The notes: generated by a model not told the origin, from the letters alone. A DNA stretch of 64,000 nt from Doris montereyensis (GCA_037039925.1 JAXRKP010000276.1:65001-129000), one strand, 5' to 3'; positions 1 through 11,459 are shown, counted from the first letter of the stretch. Numbers and translations are program-made.

Positions 1-100
1 AGGTTTACAACATGAAGTTTAATGGACTTAAGGCAAGAGGAAGAACAAGGAAAAGATGGATCGACGGAGCCAAAGAGACCCTTTAAAAGAACAACATGTC
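1..100 (+). mobile_element. RTE-like retrotransposon 3' end (remnant)
   Basis: The first ~90 bases translate on the plus strand to a basic stretch containing ARGRTRKRWIDGAKE. This resembles the C-terminal tail common in RTE-type endonuclease-reverse transcriptases. It stops where similarity between the two large duplicated blocks begins (about base 100). The rest of the element would lie left of the window. It is related to the element at 34.3-37.6 kb but not obviously the same subfamily. Confidence 0.55.
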
Positions 101-1895
101 GATCAAATAGGCAACACAACTGGCCCACGTCACAGACAATTGCATCTCCTCTCAATATCTTGTGATATAAGACGGCAGGAAAAAGTAAAAAGTAAAAAGG
201 AAAGTACGATAAAACATCAAAATATGGCCAACTCTGGATGAACGTATGCCACAAAATTAAAAACATTTTAAGCATTTTGGAAATCTCATGGCCAAACTCT
301 GAATAAATAAATGTATAACATAGTAAATGTTATTGAAAAAGTAAAATTCATTAAAAAACAATGTAGAACCTTTGAAATGAAACAATCATTATCACAATAT
401 TACATAAACATGTATGATAAAACTATATCAATTCCAGTCCAACTGTGTCGAATCACTGTAACTTCTTCATGGCAGTAGACCACCAACCTAAATCTTACAG
501 TGAAAACATCGTATAAAAATGTTCACTCAATGTAGATTGTTGGAATTATACCATGGTACTGTAAATTTCTGATCTGGGATTTATATTTTGGTCTTGATTT
601 TTTCTCTCTCCAAATAAAAGAAACTTGATCTTACAATCGATTTAAATATCAGTTCCAAGTAAATGTTTTCACCAATAAGTAGCAACAAGTTGCAACAACG
701 TAAATAAAACTATCGTTTGCATAAATACAATAACAGCATGAATATTGTTCCCTCATATCGTAGAATGAGAATATTGTGCTTATAATTTGAAATATGTACA
801 GAATCACATCAAGGATAATGCTAGCTTGTATTTGTCTAGGAAAATGATACAGCTGTATTGAGTTGAGCTTTTAAGGAAACTAAATGAGGGATTAATGCTC
901 AAACCAATTATGGTATATCTTAGTCTCATTTATTCTCTTTCAAATTGGGAATTACCCAAGTTAATTTATCAGATTCATATATATATATTAGACTATCAGA
1001 ATAGTCAGATCACCCAACAACAAAAATACTAAAGATAGTAACAAGTAATTTGTTTCCTTAATAGATTTTAATTTTATAATTAATTCACTCTAGCTGCTTT
1101 ATAATTTTTTTTTATCCTGCCTGAAATTAAATGGGCTGAAACAAAATGAGGGCACATAATGGTGCTGGCTAAATAAATAAATAAGCAAAGAAAATAGTTT
1201 CACTCATGTGACTGTGTACATATTGTAATTATTCAATGCTCCACCACAAAGAGCGGAAGATTCTTGGCTCAACTCGAATCATAACTGTCAAGCCAAAGGT
1301 AAAGATATTTTCAAAATCTGAAATTGACAAAAAAGAGTCTATCTGTCTCTCACTCACATTTTTCAAATCTTGAGCAACCTTGAATTTAACCTAACTGACT
1401 AATAGGCATTGTTTTCTTAGAAAGGTTGCAAAAAACATTGCAAACTTGTGGACAGGAATTAAAAAATAAAAATTCAGTTTAAATTGCACTGGCTGATAGG
1501 CAAGGGATGATTGGCGTTGCTTCATAACATGTGTGAAAGGTCAAATTGTAACTCTCTGATTACAGTAACATGACCACGACACTTGCAAACTGTCCTAGTC
1601 ACATTCTTAGCTCATCATTTGGAAAATGTGTGACAATTACAGAGTTGAGAAGATCTTAATTACCATCTTATTCTATGATAAGAATATGGCCTAAAAACAT
1701 TTGCCATTTCAAGAAATATTAAAAATTACAATAAATAGTTGAAGGACAAGCAATGCACCTGCTTGAATAATACAACTGGCAAGAAAAATATTTCAATTAT
1801 AGATGCGTATATTTATATGAAAGAAGTGCTGGTTAGTAACAGAAAAAATGGAAGAAATCGTTCTTTCCATAGGAGCCGCCATATCACAAAAAAGT
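100..1895. other. 3' flank of TTC38-like copy A; no gene seen
   Basis: AT-rich sequence downstream of the stop codon of the minus-strand gene. It matches 50,150-52,117 in copy B with scattered small changes. I see no convincing open frame, RNA gene or mobile element. A 3' UTR and poly(A) site should lie here, but I could not fix them. Confidence 0.5.
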
Positions 1896-1986
1896 CTAAT
1901 CAATGTGTTTTGCCAAAACTTTAGCCATCAATCTGTCTGCCATCGGGTCGTTGAGCTTCATCATTTTCCGTTCATTCAAGAGGTTC
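1896..1986 (-). CDS. TTC38: TTC38-like protein, last exon (copy A)
   Basis: The exon begins after a TTGCAG acceptor (minus strand) and runs 91 bases to a TAG stop. It encodes about 29 residues starting NLLNERKMMKLNDPMADRL and ending KHID. This matches the C-terminus of TTC38, where the human protein has SLLMERD followed by LTERL and VHLM. The first base completes the arginine codon begun by the exon at 3,011-3,084, so phases agree. TTC38 is a roughly 470-residue TPR-type protein with no established molecular role. Copy B (52,118-52,208) differs at two residues: D to A, and the final HID to HVD. Confidence 0.88.
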
Positions 1987-2016
1987 CTGCAAGATAAAAT
2001 GAACATGCACTTTGCA

Positions 2017-2190
2017 GCCCATATACCCACGCAAGTGCAGGCTCCCCAAATTTACATCATATATATACGAGCAGGTCATTTCATTTATAGTCCTTCTCAA
2101 CAAACCTGGGAAAAAAAAATTCATGTAGGCGCAGGTATGAGTTTTGATGCAATTGTACATACTTCTGGTTATTAAAAATTTGTTTTGTGA
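2017..2190. repeat. ~170-bp interspersed repeat, unit 1
   Basis: This segment, beginning near ATATACCCACGCAAGTGCAG and ending near TTTGTTTTGTGA, recurs at 51,659-51,832 and 52,240-52,412 and partly at 15,680-15,795. It lies in the last intron, 31 bases from the last exon. The boxes and poly-A tail expected of a SINE are not clear. The family is unknown to me. Confidence 0.7.
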
Positions 2191-2926
2191 TTAAGATATT
2201 AAAAAAACCAAAAACTTCAAAACCCTAAAATCTGAACAAACTAAACAAACCATGTCAACAACAACGTCAAAAGCTGAGAAGTATTAAAGTGGTCTGAAAG
2301 CACGTAATCAAAAACACAAATATGAGAGAATGAGGCCAGTGATATTTTATTGATAAGTGGAGAATGCTCAAACCTGCCCTCACCCAAGCATATGTCAGAA
2401 AAAAATGTGAAAGAGTAGTGCCCACCAAGCGCACACATACCTTTCCTAAGAGTACGATGTCAGGAAAGAAACATAGGCCAACAAGGCTTTGAATCGACAC
2501 TGTCATGGTTATTAACTCACAACACTATCCAGTGCACCACATATATATAATTTTTTTTTTCTTCATATTTTTGTTCCAGAATAAATGCAACTTCACATGC
2601 TAAAAATACCAACATCATCTAGAACATTGTTTTCTTCTAAAGAGAATACTTTTTGAATTATATATTTACCTCAGAATAGTACCATTACAATAATTTTTTA
2701 AATGATATATCAGAATGCCTGGCATTTCTCAGCCGTCTGAACTGAAAGTGTCCTTCTAATCATAATTGGCTTTCTTCACCACAAATTGTACTCACTTTTG
2801 TATTTAAAACTGTGATGCAAACAAATACAGCCTTTCCTTTGTAAGGATGAATGTACAACAGAGACGTGCATTATTATTATTGTCATTACTACTTTAGTAT
2901 TATTATCTTATTTCTTTTCTTTTTCC

Positions 2927-2990
2927 CCCCTCCATTTGATTTACACACATCCACAACTAAGGTGATTTCGGTGTCTTTTAAAAAAAAAAA
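2927..2990 (-). repeat. SINE family I fragment
   Basis: A short match to the 3' end of the SINE I family, with the diagnostic ACATCCACAACTAAGGTGAT, ending in a poly-A/T tract. It sits about 20 bases from the exon at 3,011. The same fragment is in copy B near 53,060-53,105. Confidence 0.6.
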
Positions 2991-3010
2991 AAAGGAGAAC
3001 GATGCCTTAC

Positions 3011-3084
3011 CTTCCTAATTTGTGGTGTTCCTTTTTGGGAGATTTAATGGCAGCTTGGATGAAAAAAAGGTCAAACACATCTCT
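3011..3084 (-). CDS. TTC38: TTC38-like protein, penultimate exon (copy A)
   Basis: 74 bases between a CATTTTCAG acceptor and a GTAAGG donor on the minus strand. It encodes RDVFDLFFIQAAIKS then PKKEHHKLG plus two bases of the next arginine codon. Human TTC38 has RDVFNQLLIHAAL at this point. The frame is open: seven T residues encode the LFF region. The copy B version carries two compensating indels and an internal stop, so copy A is the better guide to this exon. Confidence 0.88.
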
Positions 3085-3788
3085 CTGAAAATGAAAGCGT
3101 CAAAAGGAAAGATAATTTCATTAAGCACATCGGTGCTATCTCCTTACTAAAATTGTTCAAAATATATGAAAGACATGCTAACGAGGATTTCATTTCAACT
3201 CAATACTCACAAAACTAATACCGTGTCATGCATTAACCTAAGAAGTGCTTGTGGTGTTACCGAAGTGACCTTCTTAACAGTGAGTGGTTGCCCCAGCCAT
3301 TTGCATGAAAAAACGACTGTGTGCAAGGGGTGAAGCAAGGATATAGACTTAGTTTGAATAGTTTACACATGATAAAAAACCTATAAAACAGTATTTTCTG
3401 AAATTGAAAGAATAAGGAATTCATATTGAGATGTTATTTCAACAAAGGACTAAACAATAGCAGCGATAGATGTGCCATCAATTTAGGCTTGCACAAAGTG
3501 TGTTGAATGGGAAAGTGTCAATTTAACGAATGATAGTCAGGCTACCGGGAAAGCCACAAGCTTAAAATAAATTGTGATCTCATTGGCTGTCGTTTAACTA
3601 TGAAACCAAAGGTCAAACTACATCATAAACCATTTAAGGAAAGCGGAAATTTCCATTCAAGAGGCCTAGGTGTCTGGCCTTAAATATAGGGTCAGGCGTG
3701 CTTCCCAGGCCAACCGTAACAAGCTCTAAATAAAGGACTGGCGCTTTTCTTGGGTTAATTAACAGCAAGACAAACAACAGAGTATTAC

Positions 3789-3947
3789 CTGAGCATTACT
3801 GCCCCCATGCTTGCCACATTGGCCCTGACAGGCAAAAACAAGTCCACTGCAGAAGCAAAATCTCCATTCGTCGTAAGCCACAAAGCTTTCATGATGTTCT
3901 CTCCAACTTTGGCTGTGGTATCCCTGTTGATACCTTGTTGACCCTCT
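3789..3947 (-). pseudogene. TTC38: TTC38-like exon with frame errors (copy A)
   Basis: The exon starts after TTGACAG and ends before GTAATAC. It begins REGQQGINRDTTAKVGENIM and is 159 bases long, one short of the 160 in copy B (54,419-54,578). Relative to B it lacks one T in the run after KA, gains one base shortly after, and loses one base near the end. So KAFVAYDDGDF becomes KALWLTTNGDF, and the conserved GGSNAQ end is read in the wrong frame. The changes fall at or near short homopolymers. This is either decay of copy A or sequencing error. Confidence 0.82.
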
Positions 3948-4848
3948 CTGTCAACAGTAGAAATTTAAAAAAACACAAGTTTCTTCAATATAAGTTATGA
4001 CTTAGGGGGAGGGGGATGTCTTTGAAATCGTATTATGGTAAAAAAAAAAAAGATTTTGTTTATTTTTTGTTATTGCATTTCTTGTTAGTTTTTACCCTTT
4101 CTGTATATGAATCCATCAAAGATTTGTCTCACTGAGACTTGTATCATTTATTATGGATCATCTCTTGAAGGTAGGTAATCTCAAAACTGAAGAAAAAACA
4201 ATGAGACTGAAGAACATGATGACAAACAATTGTAATCTCTGCTCTAAGTCTCATTGAGACAAATCTTTTATGAAATCATACACAGGTAACAAAAACTTTT
4301 GCCTCACTTGAGCTTAGGGTAATCAGGAACCAAGACCTGATTTATTTCTAGGCATACAGCATATTGGGACATGAAGTACATCCCTAAACATCTGGTATGC
4401 ACCAGTTTATTTCCAAGGGACACAAACTGGCAGGAAAATGTTATCTCCCCTTTATCTTAAGCTGCATATTGACAAGGTCGTGGGGAAGACGTCACTTCAA
4501 TCTTACGAATGCCATTCTAATTCTCCTTTAATCACTAAATGCATCTTAAACACCCTGGTGTGGCATAAATTCTTGTAATCTAAAGTGAAATTACGCACAG
4601 AAAAGAAAAGAAAATATTTAGGGGGAAAATTGGTATAGAAATGGCTGACATATTGTACAAAATCTTCAAATTCAACGATTTTTTTCAAATTTTATTAAAA
4701 GATAAATCTGAAACTTTTCTCTTTAACAGAAGACAAGTGACCTTTACTTTGCAAAGTGAAAAATTGTTGGCTTACATTACAATAGATATGACGTGGTTTT
4801 CAACCATGGAATAAAACCTACTACTGACTAGCTGTTCAGAAGACAATG

Positions 4849-5410
4849 TAATAATAATAATACTGTTTAGATTTATATAGCGCTTATACATAAAAATGCT
4901 CTAAGCGCTTTACAATGTCCATAATCCACAATTGAGTCAATTGATACCAAGTTACCAAATATGTCTTTCGAAAAAAATGTGTCAACATTTTCTTAGAGGA
5001 AAAAATGTTTTAGCTGTTCTTGATGGCGATTGGAAGAGAGTTCCAGATTTTGAGTCAATTGAATGAGAAGGCTTTCTCACCTATTTTCGTGTTTGGAATA
5101 GGTGTCGTAAGGAGGAATTTACTCTTTGACCTCAGAAGACGTGGTGGAGGGTAGGATTGGAATAGCTCAGCAATATATTCAGGCGCTGTTCCATGTAATG
5201 AGTTGAATACAGTGCATGCGATCTTAAATTCAATGCGTTTATGAATTGGGAGCCAGTGAAGGATTTTAAAAACTGGTGTGATGTGGTCTCTTGATTTTAT
5301 TCTCGTGACAACACAGGCGCACTGATTTAGGAATTTTGGAGATTTTTCATTTGATGAGTTGGGGTGTTGTAAAGTAGAGCATTGCAGTACCGGTAGTCAA
5401 GATGACTGAT
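4849..5410 (-). mobile_element. L2-like non-LTR retrotransposon 3' part (copy A)
   Basis: Minus-strand remnant of the C-terminal part of an L2/CR1-type reverse transcriptase, followed by a 3' end with AAGCGCTTAGAG and GCGCTATATAAA ahead of (ATT)n. That tail arrangement is typical of L2-like elements. The reading frame is broken here. The copy B version (55,497-56,107) keeps a longer frame. The insertion predates the duplication because both copies share it at the same place. Confidence 0.78.
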
Positions 5411-5698
5411 GACAAATGCTTGTACCAACAGTTGTCTTAATCTAAGTACTGACAAACTTTGTGGATACATTTCAGGTTATGATCTCCTGTTCAAATTCAC
5501 GCTATAGAAACCAGAATAAACTCTGGCTAAGTCTATGGGTCACAATGTCTTTGAGGGAATATTTCTTTACTGAAACTGATTTCAAATTGAACTGATCAAT
5601 ATAATATTATTTCATCCCAATGTCATTGATATCAGCTGGTCCGCACAACCCATGATAAATTATAGCTACTACACTAAAACAGTGTGTCTTTGCATTAC

Positions 5699-5864
5699 CT
5701 AACAAACGTCTTAATGGATTCCATCATTTCCTGTGTTGCTTCCTTCTTACCAGCCCCAAGACACGCCAGCAAGACGTGGAAGTCATTGAAAACGTGAACG
5801 TGGTGATGAAGAAGATACTTGTAAGTCTCGTACAGCTTTGTCCAACGGTCACCCACAGAAACGC
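5699..5864 (-). CDS. TTC38: TTC38-like protein, exon GVSVGDRW (copy A)
   Basis: 166 bases between an AATCATCAG acceptor and a GTAATG donor. Two bases complete a glycine codon from the exon at 7,057, then VSVGDRWTKLYETYKYLL, HHHVHVFNDFHVLLACLGAG and KKEATQEMMESIKTFVR. Human TTC38 has GVSVGQRW, LLFNDAHFLMASLGA and TTQELL at these places, so the assignment is secure. Copy B (56,387-56,552) has the same length and differs at a few residues, for example GEKE for GKKE. Confidence 0.92.
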
Positions 5865-6029
5865 CTGATGATTAAATAAATTTGATCAATCAATCAATTG
5901 ATTCATAAATAATTATCAACGCCGACTTTGTACTTAACTAACTATGAAAGGAATAATCCTACTCACAAACAAATTTAACTTGTTTTATTCTGTGACAAGT
6001 TTGTTTCATTGGAATTCACCCGATTCATC

Positions 6030-6200
6030 AAATGCAGTGATTTGTTTGTTTAATTGAAATTTACCCATCCACCATGTGCGGTGATATTAGGGTAAATAAA
6101 AAAGAGGAAACAGCAAGAATGAAATACAAGTGAAAGTGAAAGATTAAAGGAAAAGAAATAAAACCTTCCAGCAGCCCCAGTCAACAACCCACCATCAAAT
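6030..6200. repeat. SINE-like family III copy
   Basis: About 150 bases beginning TTGTTTGTTTAATTGAAATT and containing a purine-rich AAGATGAAA/GAAAGTGAAAG core followed by CC-rich CAGCAGCCCC. Related copies are at 8,826, 14,272, 14,740, 19,745, 56,715 and 59,205. No clear pol III boxes are seen, so it may be the tail of a longer element. Confidence 0.65.
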
Positions 6201-6367
6201 GTGGCCACCACAGAGTTAATTAAGATCAGAAAAGAGAAACCTGTTGTGAAGAAATTGCTACCATGAACTCAATCACTCTCAATCAGCTTTCCTATGTCCT
6301 GCAAGTTATAATATGATCTAGTCAATCACTAAAAGAAAGATGGCTATCCATTTTTCCGCCTCAGTTA

Positions 6368-6845
6368 CGCATATATCGATGGTGTTGGGCACAAACCGGC
6401 CAAGTTGAAAAGCACTAATTTTACACGAAAGACACAAAAGTGAATAATTCTCTTGAAAATCAGTTTTAAATCATAACATTTTGCACACATCAGATGGATG
6501 AGACGTTTGTTCCAATGGGCTAAATATTCTTTTACATGAAATTAATTTATTATAAATTCTTGGACTTTGCCGTTTTGAGACATAAGAAATTGAAGCACTC
6601 AGTCATTTGTACCTTGACCGACCCATTCAGTTGAAAACGGACTTGGCTGTTTTGTGCCGAAATGAAAACCAAAAGCTCAACTTAACCAGTTTGATAAAAC
6701 ATAGTTTTGAAGCATTTCTATAAGATAATGTCATCTGCTATATTTACACAAAGTAGCTTAAGTTTCTGTTCTGATGGATAACTATTTTTCTTAAAATTGG
6801 AAATTTCGGACATACCCGGTTTGTGCCAGGCTCCATTGATATATA
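6368..6845. mobile_element. Possible fold-back element (478 bp)
   Basis: Imperfect inverted ends of about 30 bases: the left has ATATCGATGGTGTTGGGCAC then AAACCGG, and the right has CCGGTTTGTGCC then ATTGATATATA. They match at roughly 24 of 30 positions by eye. The interior shows no coding frame. In copy B the left end survives near 57,060, but the interior and right end are missing. A small DNA transposon or a chance foldback are both possible. Confidence 0.4.
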
Positions 6846-7056
6846 TAGTTGGAAACAGTTTAAATAGAGCTTTCAAGAGGTATGAGCCATATTACGTTAC
6901 TACATTGTAGAAAGGAAAGGGAGACGAGGTGAAGATGACCACGGAAAGTTAGCGAAATCCACAACTCGCACAGTAGTGAACAGGAAACATTTTGTGATTT
7001 GGACAACTAGCTACATAGAGTGAGACAAACCATACTAGTACGGTGCCTGTCCCTAC

Positions 7057-7177
7057 CTTCCATTTCAAGTCGGTAGAGGAAGGAGCTAATGTCCACCAAG
7101 CCCAGTAAGGATCCAGATTCATAACCTCGCCGGCTGACTTCCTTGTCAAAAGCGGAGAGGGCAGATTCATAGTCCCC
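7057..7177 (-). CDS. TTC38: TTC38-like protein, exon GDYESAL (copy A)
   Basis: 121 bases between a GACACTAG acceptor and a GTAGGG donor. It encodes 40 residues, GDYESALSAFDKEVSRRGY then ESGSLLGLVDISSFLYRLEM and E, with one base of the next glycine codon. Human TTC38 reads GEYEAALTIYDTH then MLDVVDSCSMLYRLQMEG. The LYRL-MEG motif is the strongest single match in the locus. Copy B (57,401-57,521) is identical in this exon. Confidence 0.94.
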
Positions 7178-7904
7178 CTAGTGTCAAAAGATTCATAAAA
7201 GAAAAGATGGATGAAAAGAAAAATGTGAACCTCTGAGAACAATTACAGGACAAATAAGTTGACAACTTTTATTCAACAGTTGACCTATTACTAATAATAT
7301 AAACACAACAACAAACTAATAATGATGATAATAACAATAAAAGTATTAATAAAAATTAAATACAATTATAATAATATTAACCACAACAACACCAACATCA
7401 ACAACAACAAACAACAATAATCTATTATACATAATGGATGTAGAATTGGATCATGTAACGCTGAATCAGATTCTTATGCGGCAATCGTAAATCATGAAAA
7501 TTTGCACACTTGTATTTTTTCAAAATCAGGTGTAGAGGTGCAAGGATTTATTGATTCAAAAGGTTGGAGATATATTAATTTCATTTATAAGCAACAGAAA
7601 CGCCATGATCTTTAAATTTATACGAATTGTAAACGAATGATAAAAATGAAGTTCCAGGAGTAAATGCAGAAAGGAGGTGTTTAACATCTAGCAAATCAAA
7701 CTCTAGAGTATCATAGCGCACAAAAGAAAACAAAAAGAAGTCTCAGACTACCAGATACAAAAATACAGTCAGACAATAGGAACAGATAGAAACACGAGTT
7801 CAAGCCTTTCGTGAGAGACACAGGAACATTGATATAGACTGAGATCTAGAAACATTGGACCTACCCCACCAGAGAGTAATGATAACAATAATACTGATGA
7901 TGAT

Positions 7905-7948
7905 TGAAGATGATGATGATGATGATGATGATGATGATAATAATAATT

Positions 7949-8002
<54 letters not shown>

Positions 8003-8028
8003 TATAATAATAATAATAATGATGATAC

Positions 8029-8086
<58 letters not shown>

Positions 8087-8515
8087 ACTAATAATATTAA
8101 TAACAATAATAGTAATAATATCAACAACAACAGAACAAGAAGCAAGGGAAGAAAAAGATGAAAAGGAAGAAGAGGAAGAAGAAGAAGAAGATGAAGAAGA
8201 AGAAGAAGAAGAAGAAGAAGAAGAAGAAGAAGAAGAAGAAGAAGAAGAAGAAGAAGAAGAAGAAGAAGAAGAAGAAGAAGAAGAAGAAGAAGAAGAAGAA
8301 GAAGAAGAAGAAGAAAAAGAAGAAGAAGAAGAAGAAGAAGAAGAAGAAGAAGAAGAAGAAGAAGAAGAAGAAGAAGAAGAAGAAGAAGAAGAAGAAGAAG
8401 AAGAAGAAGAAGAAAAGAAGAAGAAGAAGAAGAAGAAAAAAGAAGAAGAAGAAGAAGAAGAAGAAAAAAAAGAAAAAAAAAAAGAAAAGAAGAAGAATGA
8501 ACATTGATAATGATG
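7905..8515. repeat. Compound trinucleotide microsatellite (copy A)
   Basis: Consecutive blocks on the plus strand: (GAT)n at about 7,911-7,940, (AAT)n to 8,020, (GAT)n at 8,027-8,085, then a long (GAA)n with few interruptions at 8,160-8,500. It lies in the intron between the exons at 8,610 and 7,177. Long frames of Glu, Lys, Ser, Leu or Phe here are repeat artefacts. Copy B has the same order but a different mix of units (58,261-58,880). Confidence 0.95.
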
Positions 8516-8609
8516 ATGATCTCTGCCGGAGTCAAGCAGCACAGACGTAAAGACACACAAAGACACACACACACACACACATATTCAATATTATCACAAA
8601 CAGACTCAC

Positions 8610-8669
8610 AATATCCAAGTAGAACAAACACCAGTGCCAATAGTTGTGACTGGCCAGTGTGCCACATGT
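8610..8669 (-). CDS. TTC38: TTC38-like protein, exon with HNYWHW (copy A)
   Basis: A 60-base, 20-residue exon between TTTCTTTCAG and GTGAGT, phase 0 at both ends: TCGTLASHNYWHWCLFYLDI. Human TTC38 has MLACHNYWHWALYLIEKG. The HNYWHW core is diagnostic of the family. Copy B (58,990-59,049) is identical. The exon expected upstream, for the segment between AEKLAKE and this one (about 43 residues in the human protein), was not found between here and 13,132. Confidence 0.93.
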
Positions 8670-8825
8670 CTGAAAGAAAAATAATTAATGTAAAAAAAAG
8701 CTTCTAATAATATGTAGATCTATTGAATATGCATGACTACCTACAGCACCATCAAAATGTTTCTTGATTTAAAATATTCAATAGGACTTCAGGTGAACGA
8801 GCAATAAGAATTGATCTCAGCAAAT

Positions 8826-8975
8826 TTGTTTTATGGTAATTTACCCTGTTCATAATATGTGGTGATCTCAGGGTAAATTAAGATAAAAGACAGCAAGATA
8901 AAATACATTAAGTAAAAGAAAGAAAGGAAAGAAGTGGACCTAGCAGTAGAACCCACCAATCACCCACTACCAATT
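8826..8975. repeat. SINE-like family III copy
   Basis: Same family as 6,030: TTTACCCTGTTCATAATATG, then GGTGATCTCAGGGTAAATTA, a purine-rich GAAAGAAAGGAAAGAAG stretch and CCCACCAATCACCCACTACC. The same copy sits at 59,205-59,350 in block B. Confidence 0.65.
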
Positions 8976-9029
8976 TCAGCTAAATAGAAGCTTATCTATA
9001 TCACTAAAGCAAATACCAAAACCAACAGG

Positions 9030-9230
9030 AATCAATTACAATGGATAACTTTAGAAGAACATAGAGACAGAAACAAAATCAATGTTTTCTTTAAGGCTAT
9101 AAATGGTTGACGGTTTATTCCATTAGATCAGCTTAAACTTAATTAATTAATAGAAGAGCAACCAGATTAGGCTGTCAAACATACAATGGTTCCATCTTCA
9201 AACATTGATTGTCACCTGCACTCATTATAC
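9030..9230 (+). mobile_element. Non-LTR retrotransposon C-terminal remnant (copy A)
   Basis: The plus strand holds a degenerate version of an L2/CR1-type C-terminal tail: an AxRNKINxFxKAINGL-like start, then a TYNGS-like stretch. Similarity to copy B ends at about 9,229, before the LWKGLP-type motif that copy B still carries. Frames are broken. Confidence 0.5.
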
Positions 9231-9239
9231 GTCATATGG

Positions 9240-10376
9240 ACATTTTTCTGCCATGAACTTGTAGATAAATGATCGTTCTACCCGAAAATGCAAAGAACAG
9301 AAAATCAACCTTTTGGTCCAAAACTCGCCAGTCCAGGTGCCCCCCCCCCCACCCAAGTGTAAATTATGTTCCTTCTGATTTCTGTGATATATTCGCTCAT
9401 TGATACATCACGTCGAGTATTACACCCGCTCTTTTTCATTTTCCACATTACTGGGATGTTGTTGTTTTCAATGCACAAGTTATAGCCACGTGTATAATGC
9501 CTGTTCTTTTTTCTACCAATGAAGAGCGCCTCGGTTTTGTCGCCATTTAATTTTTAACTTATTCTCCGACATCCATGTTTTTATTTCTTCATTGCAGTTT
9601 TCATAGATGGTAATTTTTTGTTTCATATCTGAGTCAGGACACAAACTATAGATCTGAGTATTATCTGCCTACATGTGATACATTAAGGCATGTTTCCAAA
9701 ATATTTTAGCCACTGGTGTTGTGTAAAGAACAAACAGAATCGGGCCCAGAACCAACCCCTGAGGGACACCTAAAAGAATTTAATGTTCTGTGGATGTAGA
9801 GTTACCATTTAAAATTACTTGTTTTCGCTAAAATAGATAGATAAGAACCATTTCAGGACAATCCCAGAGATGTCAAAAGTGACCCGTAGCCATTTGAGAA
9901 GTATATCGTGATCAATCATATCAAACGCTGCCGACGGATCAAGAAGGCTTAGGATGGTAGTCTTTACTTTGTTAATAACTTACAATAGGTCATTTACGAT
10001 TTTCAAGAGAGCTGTTTTTCCGTACGGTGGTTAGCACGGTATGCTGATTGAAAATGCTCTTGAAGACCATTCTTCTTGATGTGGGTTGATATTTGATCTA
10101 ATACAACCGTTTCCAATATTTTTTAAATGAATGGCAGATTAGAAACAGGCCTATAGTTTTTTTTTGATTTTCCCTATTCTAGTCCCTTTTTCTGCAATAG
10201 TGGTTTTACAATAGCTGTTTAAAACTGTTGAGGAACAGTTCCCGCAGTAAGTGATTGATTAATTATTTTCGTAATAATGGCGCAAGTTCATCCAAACATT
10301 GTTTTAAGAGTGATGTTTCTATTGAGTCAGGGTTACAAGATTTGTTTGGGCTTGAGAGAATAATCTTTTTAGCCAG
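9240..10376 (-). mobile_element. L2-clade reverse transcriptase fragment (copy A only)
   Basis: Minus-strand remnant with recognisable RT blocks in order: NPDSIETSLLKQCLDEL, then GVPQGLVLGPILF, then a catalytic block read as ADNTQIY instead of the usual ADDTQLY, then EEIKTWMSENKLK and GDKTEALFIG. These are L2-clade features. The second catalytic aspartate is asparagine, and frames shift several times, so the copy is dead. The segment is absent from block B, where unrelated sequence lies between the same flanks. Confidence 0.85.
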
Positions 10377-10566
10377 GACGCTAGACTGACACAGATTTTT
10401 AATCCCAAGCTGGTGCTTAAATTTGCACCTGGGTAGAGTGGGAAAATGCGTGTTAAGTGTCTTTCCCAAGGAACACAATGCCGGACCTGGCTTTGCTAGG
10501 ATTCGAACTCGGACCTCATGATCCCGCCCGGCAGCCTTACCAATTGGCCACCGACACCACTCGCAC
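10377..10566 (-). mobile_element. tRNA-derived SINE family II (minus)
   Basis: On the minus strand: GGTGTCGGTGGCCAATTGG (box A-like), GAGTTCGAATCC (box B), then a body with TTAACACGCATTTTCCCAC and ACCCAGGTGCAAATT. It matches the better-defined copy at 48,423-48,688. It abuts the broken 5' edge of the L2 fragment. Confidence 0.8.
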
Positions 10567-11459
10567 TCCGATATACCTTGTATTTTTCCTTCATTTTTCA
10601 TGTATTTTTATTGGTCAGTCCCCTTGACCTTAAATTTTCGCCATACCACAATTTCTTTCTATATCGTTTGTTTTCAGCTTATAGTGTTATAGTGTATTGG
10701 CATGGTCAAGCATTCCTCATGTCTGTCAGTCAGCATCTGGTGTGGCCCTGTAATGTATTTATAACACCTAATAGTGTCTAAACCAATGAAATAGACTTCC
10801 CATCCGCCTTTCTATGATTCACTTGCAACATATCATAGGTTATCAACAATTATTAACATTGAATTCAGTGTGAATTATTGTTTCCATGACTCTCAATTCA
10901 CTATCAGACCGGATTCTAAGGCAAACCAGGCTCTTCTAGCAGGATCTAAAGGGGAAAGCTCTATATAACGAAAATTCTGTTGCACAGCATTAGTGGGTTC
11001 TTAGGCAAACTGTCTTCTTAGGCAACAGGTTCTTAGGCCGGTACCACTATAAATATGTCCCTGTTTTTGTCATTGGTTGTTTTTTGTTATTTTTTTTAGG
11101 CTCCCTGCCGACATCGTATTTAGCGAAAGGTCTCGTTACAACGAGAACCTAGCATCAATCTCAAAGACCTTGTTAAATCAAACTGTCTTCCTGGTGTTGC
11201 CATCTTATCTACAATTTGCTCTATGTAATTGTATATCATATTTTTTAACTGTAGATTATTACAAATGACATTCTTAATCTCATTTTAGTTAACATTTTAG
11301 TGATATTGTTTTCTATTGAGATGTTGGTGAGAAGCCCATCAAGGTTTATTAAGTTATTTCCTGTTATTAAATCTGCATGTATCTATTTTGTATGTATAAT
11401 GTTACGGACAATAAAGACATTTTGAATTTGAATTGAATATTTGTCAGAAACAGGCTAGA

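Noticed and set aside
1903..2175. A 90-codon plus-strand frame over the last TTC38-like exon
   Set aside because: It overlaps the exon on the wrong strand and runs into the dispersed 170-bp repeat, where similar residues recur at each repeat copy.
7769..8667. Frames of poly-Glu, poly-Lys, poly-Ser and poly-Leu
   Set aside because: Trinucleotide microsatellite read in six frames. The same happens at 58,260-59,007.
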